Origin: Phycisphaerae bacterium
GTDB lineage: Bacteria > Planctomycetota > Phycisphaerae > UBA1845 > Fen-1342
Length of the DNA stretch: 7,359 nt
Assembly (NCBI GenBank): GCA_020058145.1
Contig: JAGVEP010000156.1
Coordinates: 1-7,359, forward strand
Reading direction: 5' to 3'
Of the stretch, positions 1 to 6,209 are shown in pieces; position 1 is the first letter of the stretch, and every line of letters begins with the position of its first letter. The notes under the pieces are model-generated. The model made no database searches, was not told the origin of the DNA, and saw only the letters and a program-made list of their open reading frames with translations. The position numbers were made by a program, and so were the translations under genes.

Positions 1-2825
1 CCGATGACCTGGCGCGGCATCGTCCCCTGGGGGGCCGGTGGGACGCCAGGCGTTCCGTGAGCTGTCGAAATACTCCGGAGGAGGTATTCCGACAGTCTCG
101 CGAGCCTGGGGTCCGCGCAGCGCGCTCCGCGGAGGACCCCACGCTGGCGCGTGGGGCTCGGACAGGAGGCTCGCCGCGCGGGCCGGCTGCCACAGTTTTG
201 GTCTACACCCGTCCCAAAGCAGTAAACCACGCCGTCCTCGGTGCCAATGACCAGGCGGCCGGCCCCGACAGCCGGCGACGCGCTGATCGCCCCGCCGGCC
301 TCGAACCGCCAGGCTTCCTTACCCGACTCGAGGTCCACGGCGTAGAGATTGCCGTCGTGGCAGCCGACAAACGCCCGCTCCCCGACGATCACCGGCGATG
401 AGTCGAACTTGCCCTGGCCCGCGAATTCCCAGCGCGGCCGACCCGTCGAGGCCTCCAGCGCCCGCAGACGCTTGTCCCGTCCGGCCACCAGGACCCAATC
501 GCCCAACACGGCTGCCGATGAGAGAAACGGTGCGGCCCGCTCCGCATCTTCATAGCGCCACAGCACTGCGCCGGTCTGCCAGTCGAGCGCGAGCACTTGC
601 TGGCCATAAGTCGGCAGAAAAACGCGGCCGCCGATGACCGCGGCCGCTGAGCCGCTCACGCCCCCGAGCTTGATCTTGCGCACGGCGGCACCGTCGGCGA
701 GCTGCACCACGTGCAGATAAGCGTCGCAGCACGCCACGAGTACATGACCGTCGATAAGGGCCGGCGTGCCGTGGACCCGCTCACCCACCTCGTATTTCCA
801 CAGCAGCGCCCCGTCCGTCACTCGCAGGCAGTACAGATGCGAGTCGTACGAACCGAACACCAGCCGCTCGCCACTCCAGTTGACCGACGAGACGATGCGG
901 TCCTCGGTCGCGAACGTCCAGCGCACAGCGCCGCTGCCAGCCTCGCAGGCGTGCAGCATGCCGGCGTTGTCGCCAAAAACGACCAGCTCCCCGATGACCG
1001 TGGGCGAGGATTCTACCGCGTCCCGCGCTACGTACGTCCAGCGGACCTGGCCGCTCGCAAGGTCCAAGGCGTACAGTTTCTTGTCATCAGCACCCACGTA
1101 GACCGTCCCAGCAACGATGGCGGCGGTCGAGGCGGTGCCGCCGCCGATTTCGTGCTTCCAACGTAGCTTCGGTCGGTCCGGCAAGGCACACCCGGCGACA
1201 CCCGTGAGCTGCGGGTTGCCGCGGAACATCGACCAGTCGCCCGGGGTGGCGGGCGCACTGGTTATCGGCCGCGAGGCAGTCGGCGCGCTGCTGGTCATGG
1301 GGGAACTCGCGGGCTGCGACGCCGGCGACATCTCCGTCGGACCGATTGCGAACAGGTGCTTCTGTGCCGCGATGAACAGAGTCCCGTCCGCCACCACCGG
1401 CGTGGTGTAGACGGCGCCACCCATGTCGTTGCGGGCAAGTTCCTTAAGCTCCCGGCCGTGACGCAGGACCGCCACCTCGCCGTCGGCATTGGCCACCAGG
1501 ACCTTACCGTCCACCACGAGCGGCGAACCCCACACGGCGGCCCCCAGGTCGCACTTCCAGCAGCGCGCTCCCGTGTCCGCGTCAAAGCACGACAGATACC
1601 CGTCCAAATCAGCCGCGTACACCAGGCCGTCGGCCACAGCCGCACTGGCAAGCGTGCGCCCGAAGTCTTTCCCGCCGACGTGCCAGATGCCGCCAGATGC
1701 CGTGATATCGCCGCTCTTCGTGGCATCGATCGCGTAGAAATGCCCGGGCCCGGTACCTTGTTCCGGGTCATCCCCGACTGCCAAGTACACACGATCCGCG
1801 CAGACCACCGGCGTGGCCACAATGCTGGACTTCGTGCCGGTCCCGCCCACCTTCCACACCGCGTCTCTTGGATTAAGGTCGAATTTCCACAGTGGTGCGC
1901 CGGCGGCGGGATCGAACGCATGGCACCACCCGTCGCCGCCGCCGAAGATGACCTGCGGCCGGCCCTGAACGACGGCATACGCTGGTGACGACCATTGGCC
2001 GTGCAAAATGGCGCGCCCCGGATCGTTCCGCTGCCACGCCACCTTGCCGGTGTGTTTGTCTACGGCCAGAAACGACGGCGCGGCGGGTGCCGGCGGCTGC
2101 TCGTGGTCGTCGTCCACGCCATTGCCGGTGCCGACGAAGATCAGATCTCCGGCTCCGGTCGGCGAGCACGCGGCCAGATTGTGCGGATACACCCCCAGGC
2201 TGCCGATCATGTCCAGAATCCAGATGAAATCGGCGTCTTGTCGGTCCGTGTACTTCTCATCCTTGAACGGACCGTCGTTCTTGCCGTCCAGAAAGCCGTT
2301 AGCATCGGCGCAAACCAACTCACAGCGATTACTTACGTAGTAAACACGGTCGCCATCGACATAGGGAGTCGAGGCAACACCCTGCTCGGGCCAGTCATTC
2401 GCCGGGCCGGTGGCGAGCTTGTCGTGCGTGGCCTGCCAGAGCAGCTTCCCGCTGTGCTCGTCAATGCAAAGTACACAGCCCTGGTCGCCGGTGATGCCGG
2501 CACGCCGCTCGCCGCCATTGTTGGTGCCAACGTAGACCTTGCCGTCCGCGACGACGGGTCCGCCATAGGTCTGCGTGCCGAGGGCCGCTTTCCAGTGGAT
2601 GTTCCGGCCGCTCTTGACATCCCACGTGGATGGGATCCCCGTCTCCGTCGAGATAGCATTGCGCGCGGGCGTACCGCCCCACATGGGCCAGGCCCGCGCG
2701 CTGGCCGGCTGGGTCTGCTGCGCAGGAGTTACACCACAGAGGCACAGAGACACAGAGAGGAAAGAAAACGCCAGTAGCGCTGACCTTCGGCGAGAAATGA
2801 CACGACCCGGGTCCGGAGCGCGCAT
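1..2825 (-). CDS. Secreted double PQQ-like beta-propeller protein (C-terminus beyond the left edge)
   Basis: I read this frame directly: it opens at ATG 2825-2823 and has no stop down to base 3, giving 941 residues in the window. Residues 1-37 are an export signal: basic SRRRSALL, a hydrophobic run, and a likely cleavage near VTPA|QQ. The SRRR could pass for a Tat motif. Residues ~45-495 form a first propeller of the planctomycete PQQ-like type, with blocks such as WPMWGG, GVYPHN, FVGTGNGV, HGQWSSPAYAV and IFGGGDGW. Residues ~496-529 are a Ser/Thr/Pro/Ala linker. Residues 530-873 are a second propeller opening with DWSMFRGN, with eight blade motifs (LRWKHEIG, VRWTYVAR, VRWTFATE, LLWKYEVG, AVRKIKLG, VLWRYEDA, PRWEFAGQ, EAWRFEAG). 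No catalytic or haem motif is seen, so binding of PQQ itself is unproven; a scaffold or ligand-binding role is inferred. The start overlaps the upstream stop as TGATG. The tail after residue ~873 is Arg/Pro-rich, unlike a propeller, and may be repeat-derived. Confidence 0.9.
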   Translation of the reverse strand, partial: MRAPDPGRVISRRRSALLAFSFLSVSLCLCGVTPAQQTQPASARAWPMWGGTPARNAISTETGIPSTWDVKSGRNIHWKAALGTQTYGGPVVADGKVYVGTNNGGERRAGITGDQGCVLCIDEHSGKLLWQATHDKLATGPANDWPEQGVASTPYVDGDRVYYVSNRCELVCADANGFLDGKNDGPFKDEKYTDRQDADFIWILDMIGSLGVYPHNLAACSPTGAGDLIFVGTGNGVDDDHEQPPAPAAPSFLAVDKHTGKVAWQRNDPGRAILHGQWSSPAYAVVQGRPQVIFGGGDGWCHAFDPAAGAPLWKFDLNPRDAVWKVGGTGTKSSIVATPVVCADRVYLAVGDDPEQGTGPGHFYAIDATKSGDITASGGIWHVGGKDFGRTLASAAVADGLVYAADLDGYLSCFDADTGARCWKCDLGAAVWGSPLVVDGKVLVANADGEVAVLRHGRELKELARNDMGGAVYTTPVVADGTLFIAAQKHLFAIGPTEMSPASQPASSPMTSSAPTASRPITSAPATPGDWSMFRGNPQLTGVAGCALPDRPKLRWKHEIGGGTASTAAIVAGTVYVGADDKKLYALDLASGQVRWTYVARDAVESSPTVIGELVVFGDNAGMLHACEAGSGAVRWTFATEDRIVSSVNWSGERLVFGSYDSHLYCLRVTDGALLWKYEVGERVHGTPALIDGHVLVACCDAYLHVVQLADGAAVRKIKLGGVSGSAAAVIGGRVFLPTYGQQVLALDWQTGAVLWRYEDAERAAPFLSSAAVLGDWVLVAGRDKRLRALEASTGRPRWEFAGQGKFDSSPVIVGERAFVGCHDGNLYAVDLESGKEAWRFEAGGAISASPAVGAGRLVIGTEDGVVYCFGTGVDQNCGSRPARRASCPSPTRQRGVLRGARCADPRLARLSEYLLRSISTAHGTPGVPPAPQGTMPRQVI
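62..95. repeat. Inverted repeat with 12-base arms
   Basis: The arms CTGTCGAAATAC (62-73) and GTATTCCGACAG (84-95) are reverse complements at 11 of 12 positions. The centre contains the small palindrome CTCCGGAG (73-80). The element lies in the stretch after the last propeller blade of the minus-strand gene, where the frame stays open but the protein no longer looks like a domain. It could be a REP-type dispersed element or an RNA hairpin near the 3' end of the operon. There is no T-run, so an intrinsic terminator is not supported. Confidence 0.7.
107..156. repeat. Nested, mutually exclusive inverted repeats
   Basis: CCCCACGC (137-144) and GCGTGGGG (149-156) form a perfect 8-base stem around the 4-base loop TGGC. 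TGGGGTCC (107-114) and GGACCCCA (134-141) form a second perfect 8-base pairing that reuses bases 137-141. The two stems therefore cannot form together. Between them is the palindrome TCCGCGGA (126-133). The dense, GC-rich pairing is typical of dispersed palindromic elements. An attenuator-like switch is possible by geometry but nothing else supports it. Confidence 0.65.
1682..1701. repeat. Perfect 10-base tandem duplication inside the double-propeller gene
   Basis: GCCAGATGCC occurs twice head to tail. In the minus-strand protein it falls in a Gly-rich loop (ITASGGIWHVGG) of the first propeller. Ten bases is not a multiple of three, yet the frame is propeller-like on both sides, so it is either coincidental or an old event that was compensated. 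Confidence 0.75.
2729..2766. repeat. CACAGAG-type purine-rich repeat overlapping signal-peptide codons
   Basis: The plus strand has a stuttered series of CACAGAG units: ACCACAGAGG, CACAGAGA, CACAGAGAGG. From memory, this motif recurs as a dispersed intergenic repeat in many environmental bacterial genomes, often producing the spurious peptide TTEAQRHRE, which also appears here on the plus strand at about 2731-2760. On the minus strand, in the frame of the double-propeller gene, it encodes FLSVSLCLCGVT (residues 22-33), most of the hydrophobic part of the signal peptide. Identity with the dispersed family is recall, not a search result. Confidence 0.65.
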
Positions 2826-3976
2826 CACTCCCGCTCTCTTTCCGCCTCGCGCTCGTAGCGTTCAAGGGTCGCGCGGATTTCGCCCGCCACGGGCGGCGGA
2901 ATACTCTCCAGGTGCTCGGTGGCCTGGCGGAGCCGCTCTACAGCTTCGTCTACGCGCCCCATGTCGAAGAGCACGTGCCCGAGGGTGCTCAGCAGGCTGG
3001 GGTCTTTGAAGTCCGTCACCTCATTCGCCCGCCGCGCGGCTTTGAGGACAAAGCGCAGGTCGCGCGTCGCGATACCATCCTCTGACAACACCGCCGACGC
3101 CAGCCGATCCAGGGCCGCCGCGTCATCCCAGACCTCCCGCAGCAGACCGCGGCCCAATTCATAGCCCTTTTCCGGATCGCCGAGGTCACGCACCAGCGTC
3201 AGAAAGCGCAACTGCTTGAGGAATTGGGGCGTCTTGATCCGGGGATCGAGGTTCTTCTCCGGCGACATCGTATTGCAGAGCAGGAATACGTCCACCTTGA
3301 TCACGTCGGCGATCCGCTCGTTGTAGGAACGGTCCGGCTTCTCGAGCCCGTAGTCCGCGAGCTTCAGGTCGAAGTGCGTGCGTAAGGTCAGCAGCTCCCC
3401 GACGTTGCGGGCCATGGTCCGCCAGGTAAACGGAATCAGCTCGAGCTCCGCGGGAGCCTCCAGGGCGACGGTCTTGTCTTTGATCGTCATTTCGCCGGCC
3501 AGCGTGACGGTAAAACGCTTGCGCTGGTTCTCCTCGCCCGTTGCTTTCACATTGCTGACTTGCAGCAGGCGAAACGTAATTTCCGGATACTCAGCGGCAT
3601 GCAGCGCTGGCGGACTGCGGAGCGCCTCGCCGGATGCGTTGGCCCCAGTCTGCAACGCCGCGACTGGGATGCGCACAGCGCCTGCCAGCAGCGGTGACTG
3701 CTCCGCGCTAGGCTCGAATGGCGTGACGAAGTACCCGACGACGCGGTTGCACGTGACGGCCAGTCTCGCCAGCGGCGCGTCGGACGTGCAGACCAGTTGC
3801 GTGTCCTCGCCGGGCGTTACGTAATAGACTTCGCCGAGGTCCAGGTGCTCCTTCGGTACCTCGAGCGTCTGCCCGCCCGCCGAACGCGGTGGAACGTCGC
3901 CGCTCCGCGCGAGTGTTGCTCCCCAGCACACGGCCAGCGAAACCGCGGGCCAAAGACGCGCAAAGGTAGCTTTCAT
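2825..3976 (-). CDS. Secreted YceI-like protein with C-terminal TPR-like region
   Basis: The 383-residue product starts at ATG 3976, preceded by GGAGGT with an 8-base spacer. Residues 1-24 are a Sec-type signal (MKATFARLWPAVSLAVCWGA). Residues ~35-210 resemble the YceI lipocalin-like barrel: EYPEITFRLLQVSNV (129-143) followed by FTVTLAGEMTIKDKTVALEA (155-174) mirrors the family's 'YPEITF...VTGDLTIKGVTKPV' core. YceI proteins are extracytoplasmic and bind isoprenoid-type lipids in characterised members; the ligand here is unknown. Residues ~300-358 are helical, and DPSLLSTLGHVLFDMGRVDEAVERLRQA fits one TPR unit; the end is highly charged (ERYEREAERERE). Residues 215-300 have no recognised domain. 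The start overlaps the upstream propeller gene by ATGA and the stop overlaps the downstream start by one base, so it sits in the middle of a tightly coupled operon. The YceI assignment is moderately sure; the TPR call rests on one clear unit. Confidence 0.85.
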   Translation of the reverse strand: MKATFARLWPAVSLAVCWGATLARSGDVPPRSAGGQTLEVPKEHLDLGEVYYVTPGEDTQLVCTSDAPLARLAVTCNRVVGYFVTPFEPSAEQSPLLAGAVRIPVAALQTGANASGEALRSPPALHAAEYPEITFRLLQVSNVKATGEENQRKRFTVTLAGEMTIKDKTVALEAPAELELIPFTWRTMARNVGELLTLRTHFDLKLADYGLEKPDRSYNERIADVIKVDVFLLCNTMSPEKNLDPRIKTPQFLKQLRFLTLVRDLGDPEKGYELGRGLLREVWDDAAALDRLASAVLSEDGIATRDLRFVLKAARRANEVTDFKDPSLLSTLGHVLFDMGRVDEAVERLRQATEHLESIPPPVAGEIRATLERYEREAERERE

Positions 3977-5268
3977 GAGCCCGCACCTCCCGCATTCGCT
4001 GCCTGGCCGAGGTCGAGGGCCAGCAGCGTATGCTCGTCGCGCAGATAGAGCCTTGTCCCCACGAGCGTCGGCACGGTAAACGCCTTCTCTTCGAGCAGCT
4101 TGGCCTGCGCGTGAATCTTGACGCCCTCCGGCGACACGCTGACGAGCGCCAAGACGCCCTCCTCGTCCAGCAGGATGAGCTTGCCATCGGCGTACAACAG
4201 CGAAGCCTTGCCAAAGCTGCGGTCCCGCCAGGCGACTTTGCCGTCTTCCAGCGACACCGCCATCAGAAACGCCGGCCCGAAGTCGCCGCTCGATCCGTAG
4301 ATGTAATCGCCAATCCGAATGGCATCGGAGTACATGACCTTCATCTTCGTGTTATGCCACAACTCCTCAGCCGTGTAGGCGTCGTCCGCGAACCGCACGC
4401 GGAACAGTTGGCTGCCACCGCCGTAGGCCGCGCTGAAGAATATGCGGTCCGGCGGCACGAACACCGGGCTGCTCATGATCCCCGCCAGTTGCTTGTCCAC
4501 GCTGGCTTTCCAGCGGGTCTTGCCGGTGGCCGGGTCGAGGCCCGCCCGTTCCGCTCCGAGGGCGAGCAGCAGGTGGTCTTCGTCGTGGATACGGACGACC
4601 ATCGGCGACGGGTAGCCACCGCGAAACTTCTCGCTCTTCCAAGCCACCTCGCCGGTGTCCTGCCGGAACGCGGCGACGCCGACCTCGGTGCCGCCCACGA
4701 TGACAATCACGGTGTCCTTGAATGCGAGCGGGCTCGCACCATAGCCGCGGTTCAAGTGACTGGCGCCCAGTTCCTCCATCAGGTTGTGCGACCAGAGAAT
4801 CTTGCCCGTCTGCTTGTCGAGACAATGGAAGTGTACCATGCCCCCGACGGTGAACAGCCGCTCGTCCGCGACCAGTGGCGTCGAATGCGGTCCGGGGCCA
4901 AACTCAAGCTGCATGTCCTCCTTCGGCGGAGCGTCGTACTTCGTCTCCCAGGCGGTTTTCCCATCCGCGGCGCGCACCGCGAGCACGGCGTCCTGCTCGC
5001 CGCGCCGGCACATCGTGTACAGGTGTTCGCCATCCACGACGATCGCGGAGTGCCCGGCTCCGATCTCGCGGCTCCAAAGTTTCTTTGGGCCGTCGGCCGG
5101 CCACGTCTCGGCCAGTCCCGACGCTTCGCAGGTGAAATCCCGCCGCGGACCACCCCACTGCGGCCACTGTCCCCAGCAGGGAATGGCCGCCAGGAGCAGA
5201 CAGAATCCAACCGCCGCACGCTTCCCGCCCTGCACCGGCGGACGCCCAGGACACCAACACTTCGCCAC
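3973..5268 (-). CDS. Secreted PQQ-like beta-propeller repeat protein
   Basis: This is the first gene of the minus-strand operon, ~431 residues from GTG 5268. I chose that start because AGAGGG lies six bases upstream. A TTG at 5301 and a GTG at 5235 are alternatives; the latter also leaves an intact signal peptide. The signal is KRAAVGFCLLLAAIPCWG with likely cleavage before QWPQWGG. The mature protein opens with WPQWGGPRRDF and then the ETWPADGPKKLWS block typical of planctomycete propellers. Blade motifs follow: KLWSREIG, TAWETKYD, ILWSHNLM, VAWKSEKF, TRWKASVD, ELWHNTKM, VAWRDRSF and a weaker eighth. The overall style resembles BamB-like PQQ_2 propellers, but there is no lipobox, no Bam context and no dehydrogenase motif, so scaffold or binding function is inference. 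The C-terminus (DLGQAANAGGAGS) runs into the ATGA overlap with the YceI-like gene. Confidence 0.9.
   Translation of the reverse strand: MAKCWCPGRPPVQGGKRAAVGFCLLLAAIPCWGQWPQWGGPRRDFTCEASGLAETWPADGPKKLWSREIGAGHSAIVVDGEHLYTMCRRGEQDAVLAVRAADGKTAWETKYDAPPKEDMQLEFGPGPHSTPLVADERLFTVGGMVHFHCLDKQTGKILWSHNLMEELGASHLNRGYGASPLAFKDTVIVIVGGTEVGVAAFRQDTGEVAWKSEKFRGGYPSPMVVRIHDEDHLLLALGAERAGLDPATGKTRWKASVDKQLAGIMSSPVFVPPDRIFFSAAYGGGSQLFRVRFADDAYTAEELWHNTKMKVMYSDAIRIGDYIYGSSGDFGPAFLMAVSLEDGKVAWRDRSFGKASLLYADGKLILLDEEGVLALVSVSPEGVKIHAQAKLLEEKAFTVPTLVGTRLYLRDEHTLLALDLGQAANAGGAGS
3985..3990 (-). promoter_or_regulatory. Ribosome binding site of the YceI-like gene
   Basis: GGAGGT on the minus strand lies eight bases before ATG 3976, inside the last codons of the upstream propeller gene. 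It supports that start and coupled translation. Confidence 0.75.
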
Positions 5269-5274
5269 GTTTAG

Positions 5275-5280
5275 CCCTCT
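5275..5280 (-). promoter_or_regulatory. Ribosome binding site choosing the GTG start at 5268
   Basis: AGAGGG on the minus strand with the six-base spacer CTAAAC precedes GTG 5268. It favours this start over the upstream TTG at 5301, which has no comparable site. Confidence 0.5.
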
Positions 5281-5433
5281 CGGCGGCGGTTGCCCGCCCA
5301 AGGCGGACGAGCATCACCGCAGTCTCTTAGGTAGCCGCTTGGAGGCCGCGCGTCCAGCCAGTTTGACAAGAAACAACACGCGCAGCCGCAGCTCAACTGG
5401 GCCGTGTCGCAGGCCCGTGTTAGACTCCCCGCC

Positions 5434-5437
5434 GAGG
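5434..5437 (+). promoter_or_regulatory. Ribosome binding site of the prepilin-like gene
   Basis: GAGG is followed by the seven-base spacer ATTTCAC and ATG 5445, which fixes the start just before the short basic prepilin leader. Confidence 0.6.
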
Positions 5438-5444
5438 ATTTCAC

Positions 5445-6161
5445 ATGGCGCGCCGCCGCGGCTTTACGCTCATCGAGCTCCTGGTCGTCGTCGCGATCAT
5501 AGCGCTGCTGATCAGCCTGCTGCTGCCGGCCCTCAACGGGGCCCGCAATCAGACCAAGAAACTCCGTTGCCAGTCCAATCTGCGGACCATCGGCCACGCC
5601 GTGCAATTCTACTTGTCCGACTACCGGGACACGTTCCCCGACGCCGGTTTCTACGGCTGTCTGGGGTACATCGGCCGCAGCCAGTATCACGCCGTACTCG
5701 GCAGCCAGACGCCGGAGAACCAGCGGCCGATGAACCGCTACTTCGGGGTCGAGTGCAACACGATCGACGCCGGTCCGCAGGTCGAGCGCAAGCGGAACGA
5801 CCTGTTTGAGTGCCCCTCCGACCGCGGCGACGCGTATTTTCACTTGCCGGGCAAGTACTTCGTCGAGCATGGCACGAGCTACACCTACGCCAGCGACTGC
5901 AACGATCCGTACGTGCCGACGTTCGCGATTCGCAGTTGCCGCAATCTGCGGCTCGGCGAGGTCCGCTTTACGCCGAAGAAGATCGTTTTCCAGGAGCCGC
6001 CCTTCAACCCCTCGTTCTCGCCGAGCGACAGTCAAGCGCAGTGGCACTTCGTGGGCCGCAACCACGGCAATCTGCTCTTTGCCGATGGGCACGTGGACTT
6101 CGTGTTCACGCAGATTTTCGATTGGATGCTGCCGCCCGATGAGAACAACCCCTACTACTGA
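5445..6161 (+). CDS. Prepilin-like protein with type IV pilin N-terminus
   Basis: The 238-residue product starts MARRRG|FTLIELL, a type III (prepilin peptidase) signal with cleavage expected after Gly6. Phe7 becomes the mature N-terminus, Glu11 is the conserved pilin Glu5, and the following hydrophobic helix (to ~LLLPAL) would anchor the protein in the inner membrane before assembly. The next segment, KLRCQSNLRTIGHAVQFYLSDY, is typical of planctomycete type II secretion/DUF1559-like prepilins. The C-terminus carries NHGNLLFADGHVDF (206-219), matching the processing-associated H-X9-DG motif family, although here His207 is only six residues before Asp214, so the spacing is non-canonical. At 238 residues it is somewhat short for DUF1559 proteins (often ~300). 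Planctomycetes encode many such orphan copies; nothing nearby (no ATPase, secretin or peptidase) links it to a particular machine. A role in a pseudopilus or surface fibre is inferred. Confidence 0.92.
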   Translation: MARRRGFTLIELLVVVAIIALLISLLLPALNGARNQTKKLRCQSNLRTIGHAVQFYLSDYRDTFPDAGFYGCLGYIGRSQYHAVLGSQTPENQRPMNRYFGVECNTIDAGPQVERKRNDLFECPSDRGDAYFHLPGKYFVEHGTSYTYASDCNDPYVPTFAIRSCRNLRLGEVRFTPKKIVFQEPPFNPSFSPSDSQAQWHFVGRNHGNLLFADGHVDFVFTQIFDWMLPPDENNPYY

Positions 6162-6195
6162 GCTGTCAGCCGGCAGCCCTCGGCTTTCAGGCCGC
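6161..6195. repeat. Degenerate 7-base-period array and imperfect hairpin in the spacer
   Basis: The spacer reads as successive heptamers AGCTGTC, AGCCGGC, AGCCCTC, GGCTTTC, AGGCCGC, each a variant of AGCnnTC. CTGTCAGCCG (6163-6172) and CGGCTTTCAG (6181-6190) also pair at 8 of 10 positions around an 8-base loop. From memory, similar heptamer strings (spurious peptide SAVSRQLSA) occur between genes in many environmental bacteria. It is not followed by a T-run, so it is not called a terminator. Confidence 0.5.
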
Positions 6196-6209
6196 GGGCG
6201 GGCACGCGT

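Larger units (their letters stand above)
5269..5444. promoter_or_regulatory. Divergent intergenic region between the two transcription units
   Basis: About 175 bases lie between the minus-strand propeller operon and the plus-strand prepilin-like gene, so both promoters must be here. A TTGACA occurs at 5363-5368 on the plus strand, but no -10-like hexamer follows at 16-18 bases. TAGACT at 5421-5426 is a possible -10 without a fitting -35. No convincing operator, riboswitch or terminator is seen. Confidence 0.4.

Noticed and set aside
62..156. Intrinsic terminator for the minus-strand operon
   Set aside because: The stems are strong, but no T-run follows on either strand and the frame stays open through them.
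62..156. CRISPR-like or att-site arrangement
   Set aside because: There are only inverted repeats: no regularly spaced direct repeats, and no integrase or cas gene in the window.
1295..1978. 227-residue minus-strand open frame on the same strand as the double-propeller gene
   Set aside because: It is a different frame from the propeller frame, with Arg/Ser/Trp-rich translation and no blade motifs.
1995..2777. 260-residue plus-strand open frame ending in TTEAQRHREERKRQ
   Set aside because: It is antisense to the first propeller; its last residues are just the translation of the CACAGAG-type repeat.
4030..5274. 414-residue open frame on the plus strand opposite the first propeller gene
   Set aside because: It is antisense to a gene with a clear signal peptide and blade motifs; the His/Arg/Ala-rich translation is the usual GC-driven shadow.
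5363..5368. TTGACA as a -35 box for the prepilin-like gene
   Set aside because: No -10-like hexamer lies 16-18 bases downstream, so a promoter cannot be placed here with confidence.
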